Positions 60,220-64,000 of a stretch of DNA of 64,000 bases are shown piece by piece (position 1 is the first letter of the stretch; each line of letters begins with the position of its first letter). The translations under genes and the position numbers were made by a program. The notes beneath the pieces are model-generated. The model saw nothing but the letters and a program-made list of their open reading frames with translations. It did not search any database and was not told where the DNA came from. The DNA comes from CAWUKT01 sp964352215 (GTDB taxonomy: Bacteria > Bacteroidota > Bacteroidia > J057 > JADKCL01), in NCBI GenBank assembly GCA_964352215.1, contig CAYGRE010000009.1, positions 1-64,000 of the forward strand, written 5' to 3'.

Positions 60220-62655
60220 ATGAGGTACTTCACGGGGGTTTTCTTTGCCCTTCTCACGATTGCTTTGTGCTGGTTACTGGACGGAAAACGCACCAGTTCA
60301 GTACCGCTGGCCATGGGCCGGTTTCTCGACCCTTTTCATGGTTGCTGGCAAAACGCTGAGTGCAAAGACGAATACCAGGATCTTGAATTGGAGCTGGACA
60401 ACCTGAAGGCTCCTGTTTCCATTGTTTACGATCAACGCAGGGTTCCCCATATCTTTGCCCAAAATGATGAGGACCTCTACTTCGCCCAGGGATTTGTGAC
60501 CGCAAGGGACCGCCTCTGGCAGATGGAGTTTCAGGTGCGGGCCGCTGGTGGTCGCCTTTCTGAAGTGATTGCTGATGAACGTGTGATCAATCTTGACCGG
60601 GAAACCCGCCGCCGGGGGATGACTTTTGGCGCGGAAAATGGCCTGAGGGCGATGGAAGCCGACCCTGTCCTGAAGCCGGTACTCGACGCCTATACCAATG
60701 GCATCAACGCCTATATCGAATCTCTTTCTTCCGCTGAATATCCGCTGGAATTCAAATTGCTGGATTACAGCCCTGAGCCCTGGACCAACCTCAAGACGGC
60801 ATTGCTGCTGAAGTATATGGCCTGGATGCTGACCGGGCGTTCGATGGACTTTGAGAATTCCAATTCGCTGATAGGGATGGGTTGGGAAAGGTATGCAGAT
60901 GTTCATTTGACCTGGAGCGATTCTATTTCCCCGATCATCCCAAAGGACAAAATCTGGGAATTCGATTCGGTCTATGTTCCGGTGAAGCCCTTGGACTCCG
61001 TCCCTCTGGAAACGGTTGAAACCATGCGTTACAGCCAACCTGAGCCGATGAATGGTTCTAACAATTGGGCAGTCCACGGTTCCAAGACTAAATCCGGCCG
61101 TCCTATCCTTGCCAATGATCCGCACCTCGGGCTTTCCTTTCCATCTATATGGTACGAAATTTCTCTGTCGACTCCTGAGCATACGGTACATGGTGCCAGC
61201 CTTCCCGGTTCTCCGGCCGTCATCTCTGGTTTCAATCAGGATGTAGCCTGGGGCGTCACCAATGCGGCGCGGGACGTGCAGGATTGGTACCAGATCGAGT
61301 TCAAGGATGCGCAAAAGGATGAATACCGCTATGGGGACGAATGGAAAAAAGTTGAGTACCGGGTGGAGGAGTTGAAAATGAGAAATGGGGGGACGCTTTA
61401 TGATACGGTTCGCTATACGGTACACGGTCCGATCGTCTATGACGAAAGTTTTGGTCACCCCGATGGTCAGCACCCGATTGATCTCGCGATGAAGTGGGTG
61501 GCCCACGGTGAAAGCGAGGAGTTGATGACTTTCTATTTGCTGAATCGGGCGAAGAATGAGGCTGAATACCGCAAGGCGATCAGTTATTTCAAATGTCCGG
61601 GGCAGAACTTTGTATTTGCCAGCAATGAAGGGGATGTAGCCATCACACAGCAGGGATTGTTTCCCAATAAGTGGGAAGGTCAGGGGCTGTTTGTGATGGA
61701 CGGATCCAACCCGGATCACGACTGGCAGGGTTTTATCCCGATCGAACACAACCCTTATGTCAAGAATCCAGCTCGTGGATTTGTCTCTTCTGCGAATCAG
61801 CATCCCACCGATTCTACTTACCCCTACCGGATCGATGGCTTGTATGAATGGAACCGCAACCGACGGATCAATCAGGCCCTGGCCGGGATGTCAGACATTA
61901 CGGTGGATGATATGAAGCAATTCCAGTCGGAATCCTTTAACCAACTCGCCTCCGAGGTATTGCGTTCGCTCTTGAATCAGATCGAGGTGGGGAAATTGTC
62001 TCCCACGGGAAAGGCAGCCTTTGATGCATTGAATACCTGGAATCTGTTCAGCGACCCGGATGAAGTGGCTCCCTGCTACTTCCATGTCTGGCTCTCTGAA
62101 ATGAATTTCGCTTTTTGGCAAGCGGATATTGCAGCATCCACCGGGCCGGTCAATCTGCCCCCAAGTTACCTTGCCACTCACTTTCTGGCTTTTCCTGATT
62201 CTATGCAGGACAGCCTGTTCGACATCAGGAACCGGGCCGAACTTCTGCTCAGCACCTTGGAAACCAGTGCTTCTGTGCTTGAAACGTGGAAACAAGACCA
62301 TCCCGGCGAGGAACTGAAATGGCTTAATTTCAACAACCCCAGGGTTGTGCACCTCAGTCGGCAAAATGCTTTGAGCCGATTCAGGATTCCGATCGGCGGG
62401 GATGCCGGAGTGGTCAGCGCGGTCAAGGGCAATCATGGCCCGTCCTGGAAAATGATCGTTGAGTTAGGTGAAAAACCACAAGGCTTTGCCATTTATCCGG
62501 GTGGACAAAGTGGAAATCCGGGTAGCTACTGGTACGACAATATGGTTGCTGACTGGGCTGCCGGGAAGTATTATCCGATCGAATATTACCAGAGTGCTGA
62601 AGAAGCATCTGCCAAGGCCACCTCGACCCTCACCTTCAAACCTGCACAGCCATGA
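60220..62655 (+). CDS. Penicillin acylase-family Ntn hydrolase
   Basis: 811 residues with an N-terminal hydrophobic segment (YFTGVFFALLTIALCWLLDG) that could be a signal peptide or anchor. The alpha-chain region has VSIVYDQRRVPHIFAQNDEDLYFAQGFVTARDRLWQME-type family sequence. The mature beta-chain N-terminus is the Ser in the NGSNNWAVHGSKT motif (about residue 277), the catalytic nucleophile expected after self-cleavage. NDPHLGLSFPSIWYE, SLPGSPAVISGFNQDVAWGVTN and the family end region (GGQSGNPGSYWYDN) follow. Family members hydrolyse amides such as acyl-homoserine lactones or penicillins; the substrate here is unknown. Its 3' end overlaps the next gene by 4 bp (ATGA), and it follows the PKD gene closely, so the three genes may form one transcript. 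Confidence 0.93.
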   Translation: MRYFTGVFFALLTIALCWLLDGKRTSSVPLAMGRFLDPFHGCWQNAECKDEYQDLELELDNLKAPVSIVYDQRRVPHIFAQNDEDLYFAQGFVTARDRLWQMEFQVRAAGGRLSEVIADERVINLDRETRRRGMTFGAENGLRAMEADPVLKPVLDAYTNGINAYIESLSSAEYPLEFKLLDYSPEPWTNLKTALLLKYMAWMLTGRSMDFENSNSLIGMGWERYADVHLTWSDSISPIIPKDKIWEFDSVYVPVKPLDSVPLETVETMRYSQPEPMNGSNNWAVHGSKTKSGRPILANDPHLGLSFPSIWYEISLSTPEHTVHGASLPGSPAVISGFNQDVAWGVTNAARDVQDWYQIEFKDAQKDEYRYGDEWKKVEYRVEELKMRNGGTLYDTVRYTVHGPIVYDESFGHPDGQHPIDLAMKWVAHGESEELMTFYLLNRAKNEAEYRKAISYFKCPGQNFVFASNEGDVAITQQGLFPNKWEGQGLFVMDGSNPDHDWQGFIPIEHNPYVKNPARGFVSSANQHPTDSTYPYRIDGLYEWNRNRRINQALAGMSDITVDDMKQFQSESFNQLASEVLRSLLNQIEVGKLSPTGKAAFDALNTWNLFSDPDEVAPCYFHVWLSEMNFAFWQADIAASTGPVNLPPSYLATHFLAFPDSMQDSLFDIRNRAELLLSTLETSASVLETWKQDHPGEELKWLNFNNPRVVHLSRQNALSRFRIPIGGDAGVVSAVKGNHGPSWKMIVELGEKPQGFAIYPGGQSGNPGSYWYDNMVADWAAGKYYPIEYYQSAEEASAKATSTLTFKPAQP

Positions 62656-62996
62656 AAATCCTGATCCATATTCTGATCGTTGCCCTCCTGGGTTTTGTGA
62701 TGGCGCAATTTCTCCCCTGGTGGAATGTTGCTATTGCCGGGTTTCTGGCTGCTCTGCTTCTGCGTCGCTCTTATGGGCAGGCTTTCTTCGGTGGCTTTCT
62801 GGGAATATTTATTCTCTGGACGGGGATGGCATTCTGGATTACCTGGTCTACTGGTTCCCCCCTTCCTGAAAGGGTTGCTGAGATGATCTCCCCCTCTATG
62901 TCGGATTGGGGATTGGCGCTGCTGACGGGAGTGATTGGCGGATTGGTGGCTGGCTTTGCCAGTATCGCTGGCCGGGCATTCAGAGGGAAGGCGTAG
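62652..62996 (+). CDS. Small membrane protein of unknown function
   Basis: 114 residues with four hydrophobic segments (HILIVALLGFVMAQFL, NVAIAGFLAALLL, AFFGGFLGIFILWTGMAFWI, LALLTGVIGGLVAGF). Translationally coupled to the penicillin-acylase gene by an ATGA overlap, which suggests a related job, but no family is recognised. Its stop codon lies in a GGGAAGGCGTAG that resembles the first unit of the 15-bp repeat that follows. Confidence 0.75.
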   Translation: MKILIHILIVALLGFVMAQFLPWWNVAIAGFLAALLLRRSYGQAFFGGFLGIFILWTGMAFWITWSTGSPLPERVAEMISPSMSDWGLALLTGVIGGLVAGFASIAGRAFRGKA

Positions 62997-63007
62997 TTGA
63001 GGATGAG

Positions 63008-63097
63008 GTGGCCAGGGAAGGCCTGACCAGGGAAGGCGTGGCCAGGGAAGGCGTGGCCAGGGAAGGCGTGGCCAGGGAAGGCGTGGCCAGGGAAGCT
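63008..63097. repeat. 15-bp tandem repeat, six copies
   Basis: Units of GTGGCCAGGGAAGGC at 63008, 63023, 63038, 63053, 63068 and 63083, with changes only in the second and last. It starts 12 bp after the stop of the small membrane protein. The frame of that gene would read WPGKA repeats, but it is closed by its TAG and by a TGA in unit 2. Confidence 0.9.
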
Positions 63098-63436
63098 GCA
63101 TCCAATAACTGTTGAATATTTTCACAAAAAACAAACCCTCCCATACTGTACGAATCGGCCTAAATGGTACATACGGGCACAAATCCAACCTTTGTGTGCA
63201 TGACGAACAATTTATTGATGAATCTTTTTCAGTAATCATAAAACAAAACTACCCCAACCCTGTTACTATATTTGACAAGGGTATGGAACTTGAAAGAGTT
63301 TCATAAAATTTATTCCGGGCTCCTCCCGGAAGGGTATTAGTAAAGTTTTTTCCATAGTTTGCAGGAATAAGAGGGCAATGATCTTAGGCAAGGGATCAAC
63401 CCTCTTATTCATTTTTAGATTATTACTAACTTGCAA
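63098..63436. other. AT-rich intergenic region with two hairpins
   Basis: No convincing gene. TTCCGGG/CCCGGAA forms a hairpin at 63312-63331. A longer one, GAATAAGAGGG (63365-63375) with CCCTCTTATTC (63400-63410), follows. A 64-codon frame from a TTG at 63112 contains NYPNPVTIF, which recalls the start of a T9SS sorting domain but is too short to support. Confidence 0.5.
63365..63416 (+). terminator. Terminator-like hairpin in the 63.1-63.4 kb spacer
   Basis: A perfect 11-bp stem (GAATAAGAGGG/CCCTCTTATTC) with a 24-base loop, followed by ATTTTTAG. It could end the 52-63 kb transcript or a small RNA from this spacer. Confidence 0.5.
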
Positions 63437-64000
63437 CATGGCAGCAATCTCCCCACAGGCCAAGCGTACATTTTTCCATGTTTTCCTGGCCCTCTCTTTC
63501 TTTACTGGGATATATTTCAAGCAATTCGATATTTTCTATCCGGAGCCTTTTGTATTTCTCGCGTTCGCCGGGGTATTAGGTATTCTATTCGATTATACCT
63601 GGAAGATTCGAAAAGAATCAAACCTTTGGCTGATCCCGGCTTTGTTTGCCTGTGAGCTGCTGGGGGTACTGATCTCCAAAGCTGGTTTTACGATTGCGGC
63701 GGATGTGCTGTATGTCCCTGGGGCGATGCTTTTCCTGGTATATGGGATTCTGTTTATCTCTAAGGGGATTAAGTATAAGCATGAGGGGCAGGGAATCACC
63801 TTTAAATTTGTGGTACTCGGTTTGTTGATCATCCCCCTCTCTGGTTGGGAATTGATCACTTACTTTCCCCATGACTTTGAGAAGAGCTTACTGGTATGGA
63901 GAATCGTGTATTTGGCTGGTTTTGCCTGGCTGATCCTGATTGATCTTACGACCAATCTGGGAAAGGAGCCAAAGCTGAAGGTCGAGAAGGACATTCTCCG
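63437..64000 (+). CDS. Multi-pass membrane protein, partial at the right edge
   Basis: At least 188 codons, open to the end of the window. Starts MAAISPQAKRTFFHVFLALS; at least five hydrophobic helices are seen (FVFLAFAGVLGILFDY, LWLIPALFACELLGVLIS, VPGAMLFLVYGILFIS, FKFVVLGLLIIPLSGWELI, RIVYLAGFAWLILID), then a charged linker (KEPKLKVEKDILR). Probably an inner-membrane protein; the family is not recognised, and a cytoplasmic domain may follow beyond the window. Confidence 0.75.

Noticed and set aside
63112..63306. 64-codon frame with NYPNPVTIF, possible T9SS remnant
   Set aside because: It needs a TTG start, has no supporting domain before the motif, and is too short for a sorting domain; it is probably chance.

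Overview
The window comes from a Bacteroidota chromosome, most likely the Saprospiria (Lewinella/Haliscomenobacter-like). The evidence is: several very large secreted proteins built from HYR, SprB-type and PKD modules; C-terminal type IX secretion (T9SS) sorting domains of type A and type B (CHU_C); near absence of Shine-Dalgarno sites; and promoters of the Bacteroidota form TTTG-N19/20-TAnnTTTG. No taxonomic marker was searched, so the class is an inference. The sequence is an assembly scaffold: a run of exactly 100 N lies at 5502-5601 inside a giant repeat gene.

Layout. 1-10.7 kb: one giant minus-strand HYR-repeat surface protein that runs off the left edge. 11-13.4 kb: a lysine-ketoglutarate reductase-like enzyme, a 22-bp-period intergenic array, and a small HTH/coiled-coil protein. 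13.5-18.3 kb: a second HYR/SprB T9SS protein. 18.6-26 kb: an unknown membrane protein, an unknown lipoprotein, priA, a secreted M28 peptidase and a small T9SS repeat protein. 26-29.6 kb: tmk and an isolated nuoJKL block. 29.8-37 kb: an AsmA-like protein with a coiled-coil tail, gyrB, and an unknown helical protein. 37-45.2 kb: thiC with a TPP riboswitch, trmB, a secreted unknown, metK, an FAD oxidoreductase, and a threonine-dehydratase/serine-racemase-type enzyme. 45.4-47.7 kb: a strongly promoted lipoprotein, an IPTL-CTERM protein, a 19-bp repeat and a second 22-bp array. 47.7-64 kb: a T9SS protein with GGCCSPGYN repeats, an AtoE-type fatty-acid transporter, a 26-PKD type B T9SS protein, a penicillin-acylase-family hydrolase, and membrane proteins.

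How it fits together. Housekeeping genes (priA, tmk, gyrB, metK, trmB, thiC, nuoJKL) alternate with five T9SS-sorted proteins plus the giant HYR protein, whose C-terminus lies outside the window. These probably make up part of the cell-surface adhesin/gliding layer and the exported hydrolase set. No mobile element, CRISPR array, phage gene or tRNA was recognised.

The most unusual features are two non-coding arrays with an exact 22-bp period and no indels: 12437-12854 (19 highly diverged units with a few nearly invariant positions) and 47256-47651 (18 units, grading from diverged to homogeneous). The first ends 2 bp before the -33 element of a small XRE-like HTH/coiled-coil gene, which makes a phased protein-binding array plausible but unproven.
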